Below, piece after piece: positions 43,912-53,577 of a stretch of 64,000 bases of DNA. This DNA comes from Larix kaempferi. Its lineage: Eukaryota; Streptophyta; Pinopsida; Pinales; Pinaceae. Every line of letters starts with the position of its first letter. Positions within the stretch are counted from its first letter, which is position 1. The position numbers were made by a program, and so were the translations under genes. The DNA is taken from the NCBI GenBank assembly GCA_027924585.1, contig BSBM01000106.1, positions 40,501,501 through 40,565,500 of the forward strand, read 5' to 3'. The notes under the pieces are model-generated. The model worked only from the letters and a program-made list of their open reading frames with translations. It was not told where the DNA came from and ran no database searches.

Positions 43912-45185
43912 CTAGCCTTGCAAATGTAAGTTCAAAAGCCGTTGAGAGTCATTCATCCAATTAACAACCTGTAACGAATCACTGAAAACCTGTAGATCAC
44001 CAACTTCCTCCTCAATTGCTAGCTTCAATAAAGTCCTCAAAGCTAGTAAATATGCCCGATTGTTTGTACCATGACTGTAGTATGCTTTGAACTCAATAAA
44101 GAGATTATCTGAGAAATAAAGCATACCTCCCAATTCACATATTTTCTCATTGCCTTGACAGGCACTGCAAAAAAACTCTAGGAATTCCTTTTATCAATTA
44201 TTAGATATGACATTAACCAATTTTTTTTTTATTTGTTTACCTCTTTGAAATAGGTTGATAAAGTCAAGACTTTGACAGAAACTTGAAAGGAAGACTCAAA
44301 AGTATCTTCAAATATTAATGAGTTTCTAGCTATCCAAATACCCCAGATCGCCAAAAAAGGAAGACACTTTCAAATACTCAAATCTTCCATTTCAAACCAT
44401 TTTTTAAAGCACTCCTCAATAAGACCCAGACCATAGATTACCAACCTAAAGACTGAGACTTATGTTATTCCAAAATTGAGCAGGATAAGAGCAATTTAAA
44501 AATAGATGCTCTATAGTCTCTTCCGCTAATTTGCACAAACAACAGAAGCTCGGACCCTGAATATTATTCCTGCATAGAGTGTCCCAAGTCAGTGCCTTCC
44601 CTCGAAGTAGAAGCCACATGAAAAATTTAGACTTGTGAGGCACATGAGTCTTCCAAACAACTGACTACCACCAACTAGATTGATATGACAACTCCATCCA
44701 CATAAGAGAATAAGCCTGACTAACTGTGAAACAACCACCCACAACATTACTAGACCACACAAAAACATACTCATCATCATTTAGAAAAATATGCACTCTG
44801 CGCATTTCCAAAATCCAAAGCTCCCACACAAAGGCCCATTGTAGGAGAAGACCTAGCTAATCTATAGACAACCAACCATGAAGAAATTGACTAGAAGTTT
44901 CAAAGTCCACCACTTGATTGAGATAGTAAATACCCTTTTCATCTAGAAAATAAACCAAATCAAAAGTCAAAAAGACCGCAAGCCAACAACCCAAAATACC
45001 ATCATTTCCAAGTAAAACCTTAGCATCGTCTCCAACCCTCCAAGCAAGTAGAGAACTAATTATGGAAAAGCCTGGATAATTGCTTGCCAATGGATCAAAC
45101 TCCCTGTACTTGATTTCTCTGAAAGCCTAATCCAATCTGAAATCTCACCTTTACCAATATATTTTAACTTTAGATTTGAACGTAT
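43912..45185 (-). mobile_element. LINE-D relic: ORF2 distal part
   Basis: On the minus strand the order is KYIGKGEISDWIRLSEKSS and LAWRVGDDAKVLLGNDGILG (connection), then PHKSKFFMWLLLRGKALTWD and CCLCKLAEETIEHLFLNCSY (reverse-transcriptase zinc-binding: CX2C then H, C), then RNase H (YYSHGTNNRAYLLALRTLL, VFSDSLQVVNWM). The usual catalytic Glu after NNRA is replaced by Tyr. At least one frameshift and many stops lie between the blocks. 5' truncated near 45185; the 3' end is not clear (43.5-43.9 kb). Confidence 0.78.
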
Positions 45186-45822
45186 GATTTCTTAAGAGGA
45201 AACATATATTCTTAATCTTAAACCCACTTAAATTATATCTAAATAACCCTTATATTATATAATTGTATAAAATACACATATTTTTTAAATATATATTTTT
45301 TATTATTATTATATATATATGTACACTTTTAAGAAATGGTTGAATAAATAAAGGGTCTTCTTATAGGTAACTATTTGCATGAAATTGATCGCCCCCTCAA
45401 ATTGCGATGAAAAGGAAATATCCTTTCCTTTTCAAAGTGCAATCGTGTCATCAAATTTAGCACGAGTGAACTAGATAATACCATGTGCTAATATTTAGAG
45501 TCAAATCATATTCACACGTGTATATTGTAAAGCCTTTCCGCGTACGCTAGCGATTAAATCTGCGACACGTACTAGCAAATCCTTATAAAGATTTTCACGA
45601 AAGCTCAACGCGGTGTCCACTAAATCCACATATAGTAATACTAGTGTAACTACCACGCCACGTCAACTTGGTTGGTGTGACTTTTGTTTTGTCTGGTCAA
45701 ATGTTCATATATGGTAATAGTAGTAAGTACCACCCCACGTTAACTTGGTTGTCCACATCAACTTGGCTGGTGCGACTTTTTAGTTTATAGTCAAACTTAA
45801 CTTTAAGTAATCCCCACCCAAT
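45186..45822. other. Intergenic with a diverged tandem duplication
   Basis: AT-rich up to about 45330. Two diverged copies of a unit of about 80-90 bp (about 45625-45695 and 45705-45781) share ccacg(c)ca/cacgtcaacttggttggtg-like sequence. No gene seen. Confidence 0.5.
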
Positions 45823-45843
45823 AAGTAATATCTTGGTTTTTAT

Positions 45844-47692
45844 TTGAAGCCTGATAATTACCGGTCACATGACTGGTCATGGCTTATTCGAAGATTTGAA
45901 GGTCGTATCAGTCACTGGAGCTTTCGTTATTTATCTTTGGGTGGCAGACTTACGTTGGTCATAGCCGTTCTGCAGAATTTGGGAGTGTATTGGTTCACTC
46001 TTTGCAAGGTTCCTAGATCTATTCTTTGCCTCATTCGCAGAAAGATGTATAATTTTTTATGGTCGGGTGGTGGTGACTCTACTAAATTTCACCTTGTTAG
46101 CTGGACTGTCCTGGCATGCCCTTGGAAACTGGGGGGATGGAATTTAAAAGATTTAGACCATTTTGTACAGGCCTTACATGCAAAATGCCTCTGGCGTGCT
46201 CTATTTGACAAGTCTCTTTGGGGCCAGATTATTAGGGCCAAGTATCTAAAATGTATATCAGTAACAAACTGGTTCCGGCTGGATCGTCACTCGGCGGTGG
46301 GGGTATCAAATTTTTGGAATGGTATGATGGGATCATACAAGATTGTTTCACAATGGATCGCTTGGAAACCTGGATATGGCCGTGACATCAAATTGGGCCT
46401 TGACCCGATCGTGGGAGGCCCTATGGAATATACACTCTCGGCGGACCTGAGGATGCATCTCACACAGAAAGGATATTGCTCTCTGGCCCATGCCTTTGAC
46501 CACTGCAGGGATGGACATCCTCGATGGATCACTGCTTCACAACTGGGCTTATCTGGAACATTGGGGACTGAATGGAATGTATATACTAGATCATTGTATC
46601 AATCTAGACTTCTCTTATCTGACGAGGCAGACAGCTTATATTGGTCGTGGGATGTGTCTGATGGAAGGGTCTCGGCACATCTGGCATACGAGGCAAGCCT
46701 TGCTGGGTCTAACACTGTGGATACCTGGTGGAGGAAGGCTATCTGGAAAATGAACATGCCCCTCAAGATAAAATGTTTTTCCTGGCTCGTGCTTGCAAAT
46801 CGGGTGCTCACTTGGGACAACCTATGCAAGCGAGGTTTCATTGGTCCTGGATGGTGTCCCTTATGCTGCTCTGTGGGGGAGACTGTTGAACACCTTTTTT
46901 TGAATTGTGGCTTCATACGAGACCTGTGGAAACAGATTGCTGATGGTGTCGGTGTACAATACTGCTGGGACGCACACTCACTTGGTGACTGCTTGAAAAC
47001 TTGGTCACATCTGCCTGTTGTTTGTAAAGAACTCCCATACTTCATGATCTGGGAGGTCTGGAGAACTCGCAATCTTTGCATTTTTGACGATGTGAAACCT
47101 TTCTGTGCGGGTTTATGCTACAAAATCATTGCTGCATACAGGGAATTCACAGACACTGTTAAGCCTGCTGTGGGTAAGAGTACTTGTCGGCTGAATTTTC
47201 GATTGTCCCCCCCCATTTTGGTATTCCCTTGTGGTTTTTTTTGACGGGGCTGCTACTGGATGGAATGGCACGGGTGGCTCGGGTGCAACTTTACATTTTA
47301 CATGTTCCATCACTGTGCATCTGTGGTTAAATCTGGGGATGGGAACTAACACGAGAAGTGAGGTTTGTGCTCTCTGGTTGCTTTTATATTGGGCTCGTCT
47401 GCGGGGGATACACTCTCTTGTTACTTTTGGAGACTCTAAGACAGTCATCTCCTGGGAAAAGGGTAGAGCCCGACTCAATGTTGCTGGCCTGACTCATTGG
47501 CTGGAAGCGGCGAGGAAGCTCATTCTGGAATTTGAACATATCCATTTTGAACATATTTATAGGGAGGTAAATCAGGAGGCTGATATGCTTTCCAAACGTG
47601 CTCTCCATTCTCTGGCTGGAACCATCATGTGGCAGGAATGGCGTGATGATACACTTTTTGCTCATGGGTCCCATTTGCTTCACTGGACATGA
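45844..47692 (+). pseudogene. LINE-B ORF2 distal part: zf-RVT and RNase H, one frameshift
   Basis: 466 codons from 45844 parallel LINE-A closely: SLGGRLTLVIAVLQNLGVYW, LWRALFDKSLWGQIIRAKYL, then the zinc-binding region (WCPLCCSVGETVEHLFLNC). They end at PCGFF followed by TGA. The extra base is in a run of eight T near 47240, where seven would keep the frame. The next frame (47231-47692) continues as FFDGAATGWNGTGG with RNase H residues intact: FDGA, SEVCAL, FGDSKTV, EADMLSK. Apart from this one T the 615 or so codons are open, indicating a fairly young copy. The N-terminus is set by 5' truncation, not by a real start. Confidence 0.9.
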
Positions 47693-48222
47693 TGATGTGT
47701 CACTTTTATGCTTATCCATTTTTTGTTTTCATTCTGATGTAGGCGATATATATTATTTTCATTTGACTCCTTGTATATATGTGCAGATCTTTGATATGTC
47801 ATGCGTCCAACCCCTTGTTGGACTATATATTACCTATTATTATATTTGCGGCAGACTATTGCAGCTGTGGTTATTTGGTAGCAGCTGTCTTTACTTTTTG
47901 GGACCCGCTCCGGGGTACATGTGCCGGTTGGAGTTTGTTATTTTTTGTCTTTACTTACAGTTTTGTTACAATATATGTGGGGATCTATATGCTTTCTGTG
48001 GCTGTGATATGAGATCATGATTGATCTTTTGGATACCTCACTATCTGGATAGATTATGGGATTTAGCATGGATTTGATATTTTTAGACACTTGCACTCTG
48101 GCTTTTAAAAACCGGTTTGTCCCGGGGTTATATTGATCTTATTGTATAATGTGAATTTGTGGTTGACAATTGGACATATTTTACTATTTCGCATATTAAT
48201 AGTAAGTTATATTTTCATGTGG
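47693..48222 (+). other. LINE-B 3' UTR
   Basis: About 530 bp between the RNase H stop and the poly(A). Frames at 47598-48020 and 47779-48012 are shadows without motifs. Confidence 0.7.
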
Positions 48223-48269
48223 AAAAAAAAAAAAGTAATCATGTGCGAGTGAGTCTCCTCTAGATTCCT

Positions 48270-48940
48270 TCATTCTCTTACCTTTTGTCTCATAACGTTG
48301 GCCCTTATTAGTCCCTGCCTCCCTGCATAGCAGCAGGGACTATTGAAATCACTCAGCGAGTGAGTATTACTTCCTACACAAATTTCTATACAACTTATTC
48401 TAAGTTTTTAAAGCCATTTTTGCTTCTGACCAATCATCGTAACGGGAGCCTTATTTGGCCTTCTCCTGAGGTTATCCTAAGTTTATGAAGGAGAATGAAA
48501 GTTTATGACTGAGGGGAACGGAGTGTCATATCCACACTCCGCACTGTCTAACTGCCAATATGAAGACACCTGGGAGACATGCGACAACATGCATGCATGC
48601 ATGCCAGTGGACTGATCTCCAAGACCTTGTCATAACCCAACGTCCTCATGTGTTCTGCGCACTCCTCTCTAGAGCTATGGAACAACATGACTTCTTCACG
48701 AGGCAACGTCTTCAACCTGTGTTTCTTTCCACCCTTCTGGGGGCAGTAGTAGGGTTTTGCCTACTATTTAACCTTACTTTTAGTTCTCCAATCCAACTCC
48801 TCCCTCTCATTTTCAAATATTATTAAATAAATCTTTTAATTTCGATCCAACATTATTGGTTCATCTCCAAAACAAATTATTTCACATAAAAAAAACTATG
48901 GAAATCTTTATACTCAAATCTTACACTTTTATGGAGAGGA
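48270..48940 (+). repeat. Upstream terminal repeat (pLTR) of the Penelope-like element, interrupted
   Basis: Two blocks match the downstream repeat: tctcataacgttggcccttat (about 48289-48309, versus about 51793-51813) and 48766-48940 (tccaatccaactcctccctc; then ttcatct... actatggaaatctt). About 455 bp between them (48311-48765) has no counterpart downstream and may be an insertion. It includes a perfect 9-bp inverted repeat agtccctgc/gcagggact at 48310-48341. Confidence 0.6.
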
Positions 48941-49719
48941 TTGTCTCATAAGAGACCAAAACCTTTGAAAATCTCAAGGTTAAAACAAAGAAGAAAGTAG
49001 CAGATATTACTTTCTTAAAAGACCCATGACTCGTTCATTCTTCCTCTTACTCTTATAAACCATCATCTTTAAAGACCAGAACTTAGGCGCATCTTCACCA
49101 CGGTTAGCAACGCCATTCTCTATGCTGAAATTCATTTCACTGGGTTTGATCTAGCTCATTTATCCCAACAATTATTTTCTCTCCATCTGAAACTTTCATC
49201 TTTTATTTGCTATGATTTATGGAGCATAAATGATTGTAGATCCTCTAATGCAACCAAGAATTCTTTGATTTTATCTCCACAAAACAAAATCATAAATTCT
49301 CAGAGTTAACTAATAAACCCTACGATGATTGTAGTCAGTTCTCTATGCACATCGCACAACTTGGCAATGCATAGCAACTCGACCTGATTGCACTCGTCTT
49401 ATTCAAGGCTCAATCCCAATATCAAAACCCTAATTTTGATTTATGCCCCCATTAACTCAATCTTTATTCAAATACTATTAAAAATTATTACTAACTCCTC
49501 CCTCGCTCCCCTCTCCCTTTAGCCTATGCGTCCCTCCTACCTATTGTATCCTCATCCAAAACCTCAACCTCACTTGTAAATTTATCCTCCCTCCACCTTA
49601 CTTGCCTACCATTCGTCTTCTTTAAAAGGGGTTTACTTTGTATTTCTTTAAAAAGGGTTTAATTTTGACATAACTCGTCGCATTCCAATAGAAAAAAAAA
49701 TTGCTCCATTGAATATATC
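48941..49719 (+). other. Penelope-like element, 5' region without readable coding
   Basis: Presumed leader or fully decayed N-terminal coding. No supported frame. Confidence 0.4.
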
Positions 49720-51475
49720 ACTCACCATCTTCCCACCCATGAAGTTGAAGACATTGGGCAAGATTGTGCCCTAAATCTCCATCAAGCAAAACTCCCCATG
49801 TTTAACCTTTCTAAAGATCAATTTCAAGCCTTTTAACAACTTAATGATAACTCGTATGTTATAATTCTAATGATCGATAAAGGTGATGCCGCAATGGTTA
49901 TGGACACTTTCTATTATGATGCCAAATTCCTTGATCTTCTCTCTTCTTCATCTTATAAACTTCTCTCAAGAAACCCCATAAACCAAATGACCAACTTAGT
50001 TACCAAAGCCATTAATCATTCCTCTTTGGACCCCTCTATAAAAGAAGTGTCTCATCCCTCATAACCCTCAACCTCCTAAAATATATGGGAAACCCACAAT
50101 TCATAAAATAAATAACCCTCTTAGGCCCATAATTAGTGCCATAGGAGTACCTACCTTTGCTTTATCCAAACTTCTTGCTCAAAAACTTCAACCCTTCATT
50201 GGCCATACCCCTTCTTTTATCAAAGATTCCTCTTACTTCATCCAAAAGATTCAGACTTTTCATCTAGATGACCACAACATCATGGTAAGCTTTGATATCG
50301 TCTTGTTATTCACTAAACCTTGGTTCCTGAAGCTCTCAACCTTATTTCAAAGATGGTTGATATTCAGACCCTTAATCTCATTGAGATCTACCTTACGTCT
50401 GCCTTCTTCACTTTAAAAGGAAAATTCTATAAAAAAATTGAAGGAGCGTCAATAGGATCCTCCTTATCTCCAATTGTGGCCAACATTTTTATGGAACCTT
50501 TTGAAGCTTTATCTTTCGATAATTTTCATCTCAAGCCCAAATGTTGGTTTTTGTTTGTGGATGAAATTTTCATTATCTAGCCTCATGGCCAATTCTCCCT
50601 TAATTCATTTTTTGACCACCTCAATAGTATATCACCCCATATTCAAGGCACCATGGAAACCCAAAAAGACAACTCTCTCCCATTCTTAGATGCGCTTGTC
50701 ACTCATCTTGCCGATGGATCCCTTACCCACCAAGTTTATCATAAGAAGACTCACACAATTAAGTATCTCCATACCCAATCCCACCACAACCCAACACAAA
50801 AATATGTTGTTCTTAAAAACTTTGTTGCTAAAGCCATTTAGATATCCACCCCTTACCTTCTTGACAAAGAAAAATCCCACCTCACTAGATCTCTTCTCTC
50901 CAATGGTTATTCCATTTTCCAAAATTAATAGAGTCTTCCAATCCACCCTCCACTCGAATCCCAAAAGCCCATCTTCCAATCCCCCTTCCCAAGCTCTTAT
51001 CTCTCTCCCTTTCTTCCAAGGAATTTTCAACCAACAACCATATCTCCAATATCCTTTCCAAATAGAAAATTAAAACCCTCTTAAAGCCCCATAAAACCCT
51101 CAAACAATTATTTAGAAGCATTAAGGATAAGATAGACCCCATGCTCGACCAAAGATTTTATTAAATACCTTCTCCTATGGCAAATTCTATATAGGCCCAA
51201 TCAGTTGGTCATGTCAAACCTACCTCAAAAAATACATAGTTGATACAAGTCACGACCACCTCTCTAATTTAGCTATTGTGGAACACTCCTATAATTCTAA
51301 GCACCTCATTTACTTTGACAAAACTAAAATACTAGCATCCAAGTCCCACTACTCATCTTGAATCATCATAGGATCCCTTGAAATTGAAAAACACCCCACA
51401 ACTTTAATCATGAGGATGGTTATAAACTCAAACATGCTTGGAAACCCATCATCCACCATTTATATCAATAGATTG
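49720..51475 (+). pseudogene. Penelope-like RT and GIY-YIG endonuclease pseudogene
   Basis: Blocks in order: VEDIGQDCALNLHQAKLPMF and MIDKGDAAMVMD (N-terminal, usually ADKGN); PPKIYGKPTIHK, NPLRPIISAIGVPTFALSKL, FIKDSSYFIQKIQTF and NIMVSFDIV (palm, first catalytic Asp kept); FFTLKGKFYKKIEGASIGSS and LSPIVANIFMEPFE; then WFLFVDEIFII where the catalytic YVDD has become FVDE; PHGQ, MET...LPFLDALVTHLADGS, HKKTHTIKYLHTQSHHNPTQ. About 300 bp later comes a decayed GIY-YIG domain: RFY-stop-IPS (GIY half), YGKFYIG (YIG half), LAIVEHSYNSKHLIYFDKTK, ASKSHYSS, SLEIEKHP, and in another frame NFNHEDGYKLKHAWKPIIHH. At least three frameshifts and several stops. Similarity is to Penelope RTs, not to LINE or LTR RTs. 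Confidence 0.88.
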
Positions 51476-51789
51476 TTTGTCTATTCCCTTCATCTTCTTT
51501 CATTCATTCTTCTAATCTTTCTCCCCTAATTCCTCATTTGTTATATCATTATTGTTGATATGGTTCTCGACCTTCTCGTATGATGTTGTTTGTTTCATTT
51601 TTATCTCCCTTATGTTTTCTCTTTCTTGATCTCGCCCTTAACCTTTCACCCCTCTTCCTTTTAAGTATAATGGGCCTATATCTATAGAGTGATTCCTTCC
51701 TTCTCTTCCCCTTCTCTTAGCTTATTTCTCTTAACCCCTTCTTAAGCTTTCTCATATTATCCTAATTTAGCTTACTTATTCTTCTTATC

Positions 51790-52210
51790 TATCTCATAAC
51801 TTTGGGCATTATTAAATCTACTTCTAGTTATCCAATCCAACTCCTCCCTCCTCTCTCTAAAAATTATTAAATCCTATATTAAATAAACCTTTTTAATTTT
51901 GACCCAACATTCTTCACATCCATTTTAAATTATTATTTATCATTTTCTTTTTATGGCTAAAATAATCATGAATTATTATCCTTTAACGGCTAATTATTTC
52001 GCCTGCATATATTCAATTCTTAGCCTTACTCTTTTCCGATCTTTTTGCTTCTACCGGTTCCCTTGATGATGGGTGGAGTGTCCACTCAAACCATTGGAAG
52101 TTTTAAAACTGGAACATAGTTCATCTATAGAAAAATCTACTTCATATGTAAAACTATAGAAATCTTCATAGTCAAAAGTTATTTATCATATTCAAATAGA
52201 GTTTTTATGG
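51790..52210 (+). repeat. Downstream terminal repeat (pLTR) of the Penelope-like element
   Basis: Matches the upstream copy in blocks: tctcataactttgggcatta (51793-51812), tccaatccaactcctccctc onward (51830-51909) and ttcatct...actatagaaatcttcata (52120-52175). About 210 bp (51910-52119) are present here but not in the upstream copy, including the hammerhead-like motif. Confidence 0.6.
52063..52110 (+). ncRNA. Hammerhead-ribozyme-like motif in the pLTR (degenerate)
   Basis: ttgatga (consensus CTGATGA, first base changed) is followed by a 7-bp stem gggtgga (52071-52077), loop gtg, tccactc (52081-52087, one G-U pair), then aaac where GAAA is expected. A palindrome agttttaaaact follows at 52099-52110. 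The order core, stem II, core is that of hammerheads known from Penelope-like elements, and the location inside the terminal repeat fits. The two core changes make activity unlikely. Confidence 0.4.
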
Positions 52211-52858
52211 ATCTAAAGTGCTTGAGGGTGAATTCTTAAAATGAAAATTGTTTCCAAAAATATTAGCAAGAGATCAATATTGATGCACTAGATAGACTTC
52301 TCATGGATGTTGGGGTGCTTGAGGGTGCATTAAAAAGAATCCCTGAAAAGATTATTAGGATGTCAATAGTTATGCCCCAAACAAATTTCTCGTGGATCTC
52401 AAGGTGTTTGAGGGTCAGTCTTTATCCCAATGACATTGGGAATTCTCCTTGAAAATATTAGTAGGGGGGCAGTAATTATGCACCAAACATAGTTCTTGTG
52501 GATCCTAAGGTGCTGAAAACTCTCCCAAAAAATATTAGTAGGGGGTAATAGTTATCCCTTATGACACACCCTCAAATCACTTCAGGATCCATGACGACTC
52601 TGTTTTCCTACACACCCTCAATCACTTTAAGATTCATTAGAATTATGTCAATCCATAAGAACTATGTCTAGTGGTGCACCCTCAAGGACTTCAGGATCCA
52701 TGAGAATTTTATCTGGTGGCATGCCCTCAAGAACTTCGGGATCTGCAATAGTTAGGTGATGCACCTGACTCTCATGGATCTTGAAGTGCTTGACTCAGTG
52801 TCACTATACAAAGTTCTCGTGCACCTGACTCTCATGGATCCCAAAGTGCTCGATGGTG
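52211..52858. repeat. Degenerate minisatellite, units in both orientations (left part)
   Basis: Units carry the core ctcgtggatc(t/c)(t/c)aaagtgctt followed by gagggtgcat. Forward copies lie near 52300, 52385, 52493 and 52770-52858; reverse-complement copies lie near 52560-52745 (accctcaa..acttcaggatcc). The same array continues after the retrotransposon at 62712. Confidence 0.75.
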
Positions 52859-52863
52859 CATCA

Positions 52864-53555
52864 TGTTAACAATCAAAATAGCACCCTCGTCATGTGAAGG
52901 AAGATGCATATTTTTGCCATGCACTTGCAGCAGGAAGTAATAACACAGTTTCATCCAGAGACAAATCCTCTCTGAAACATGCATTAAGATGCATTAATTG
53001 TGATTAAATAATTCTAAATGGTGCAAAAGGGCCTAAAAACTATTCAGAAATGGGTTTTCACTGGAAAATAATTAAAATTGAGAAAAGTGACTAATCCCAC
53101 ATTCACTAGAAAGACCTAAGGCTCCTTTCCCAATGCTATATAAGAATGGCATGGGAGGCATGGTAAAGGGTGATCAAAAAAGCAAAGGCATGCTGAGGAG
53201 ATTCTGGAGGAGGAAGAAGAGCTTCAAGTCTTCAAGAGCAAGGGTGAAGGAAGGGAAGCTCATGACAATGGAGGAAGGGTTCACATCAAGCTTATTGGTA
53301 AAGTTGTACTTCTTCCTTGTTTCAATATGAAGTAATTCAAGTTTCTGCCATTATTATGTTTAGACATTGCTTATATTGTGTGATTTAACGGTTAAATGGC
53401 TGCAAATCTGAAAGTTGCTTATCTTAAATGATAAATGAATTTAGATTTCGAAATAACTTGTATTAATTACTTCATTTCTGACGTAAGATCTCACCAATCT
53501 TTAGTAAGATGGTTTAATATGTGTAGACACATCCTTGCACAAATTACTGTTATCA
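52864..53555 (+). repeat. 5' LTR of the non-autonomous element
   Basis: 692 bp, differing from 62014-62706 at relatively few positions by eye. It contains a 65-codon frame (53133-53330) that is also present in the other LTR with two residue changes; this is explained by the TATA-R-U5 region and not called as a gene. Confidence 0.95.
53137..53143 (+). promoter_or_regulatory. TATA box of the 5' LTR
   Basis: tatataa in the context gctatataag, preserved in the 3' LTR (62287-62293). Transcription would start about 30 bp downstream. Confidence 0.7.
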
Positions 53556-53558
53556 GAA

Positions 53559-53577
53559 TGGCGACTCCGCTGAGTTG
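53559..53577 (+). promoter_or_regulatory. Candidate primer-binding site
   Basis: Three bases after the LTR: tggcgactccgctgagttg. It begins TGG and has the tggcgactcc form seen at this position in plant LTR retrotransposons. The tRNA is not identified here. Confidence 0.65.

Larger units (their letters stand above)
45823..48239 (+). mobile_element. LINE-B: 5'-truncated copy of the LINE-A family
   Basis: Homology to LINE-A starts abruptly at about 45829 (tatctt, aligning with the LINE-A sequence before FIKPTNYL) and continues through the end of ORF2 into a 3' UTR ending in 12 A at 48223-48234. A direct repeat aagtaat at 45823-45829 and 48233-48239 is a credible short target duplication overlapping both junctions. 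The RT palm is missing. Orientation is opposite to LINE-A, about 40 kb away. Confidence 0.88.
48240..52210 (+). mobile_element. Penelope-like element (RT plus GIY-YIG), degenerate
   Basis: A plus-strand unit: imperfect direct repeats of LTR-like type at both ends (48270-48940 with an interruption, and 51790-52210), and between them a broken Penelope-type polyprotein (about 49720-51475). A hammerhead-ribozyme-like motif lies in the downstream repeat. Penelope-like elements are a separate class of retroelements with RT linked to a GIY-YIG endonuclease, terminal repeats (pLTRs) and often hammerhead motifs. All of these are seen here in decayed form. In plants such elements are mainly known from conifers. 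Confidence 0.85.

Noticed and set aside
46599-47081. 160-codon minus-strand frame across LINE-B
   Set aside because: Shadow of the plus-strand ORF2.
53133-53330. 65-codon frame repeated at 62283-62480 with two changes
   Set aside because: It is LTR sequence just after the TATA box; similarity between copies reflects LTR duplication, not coding constraint.
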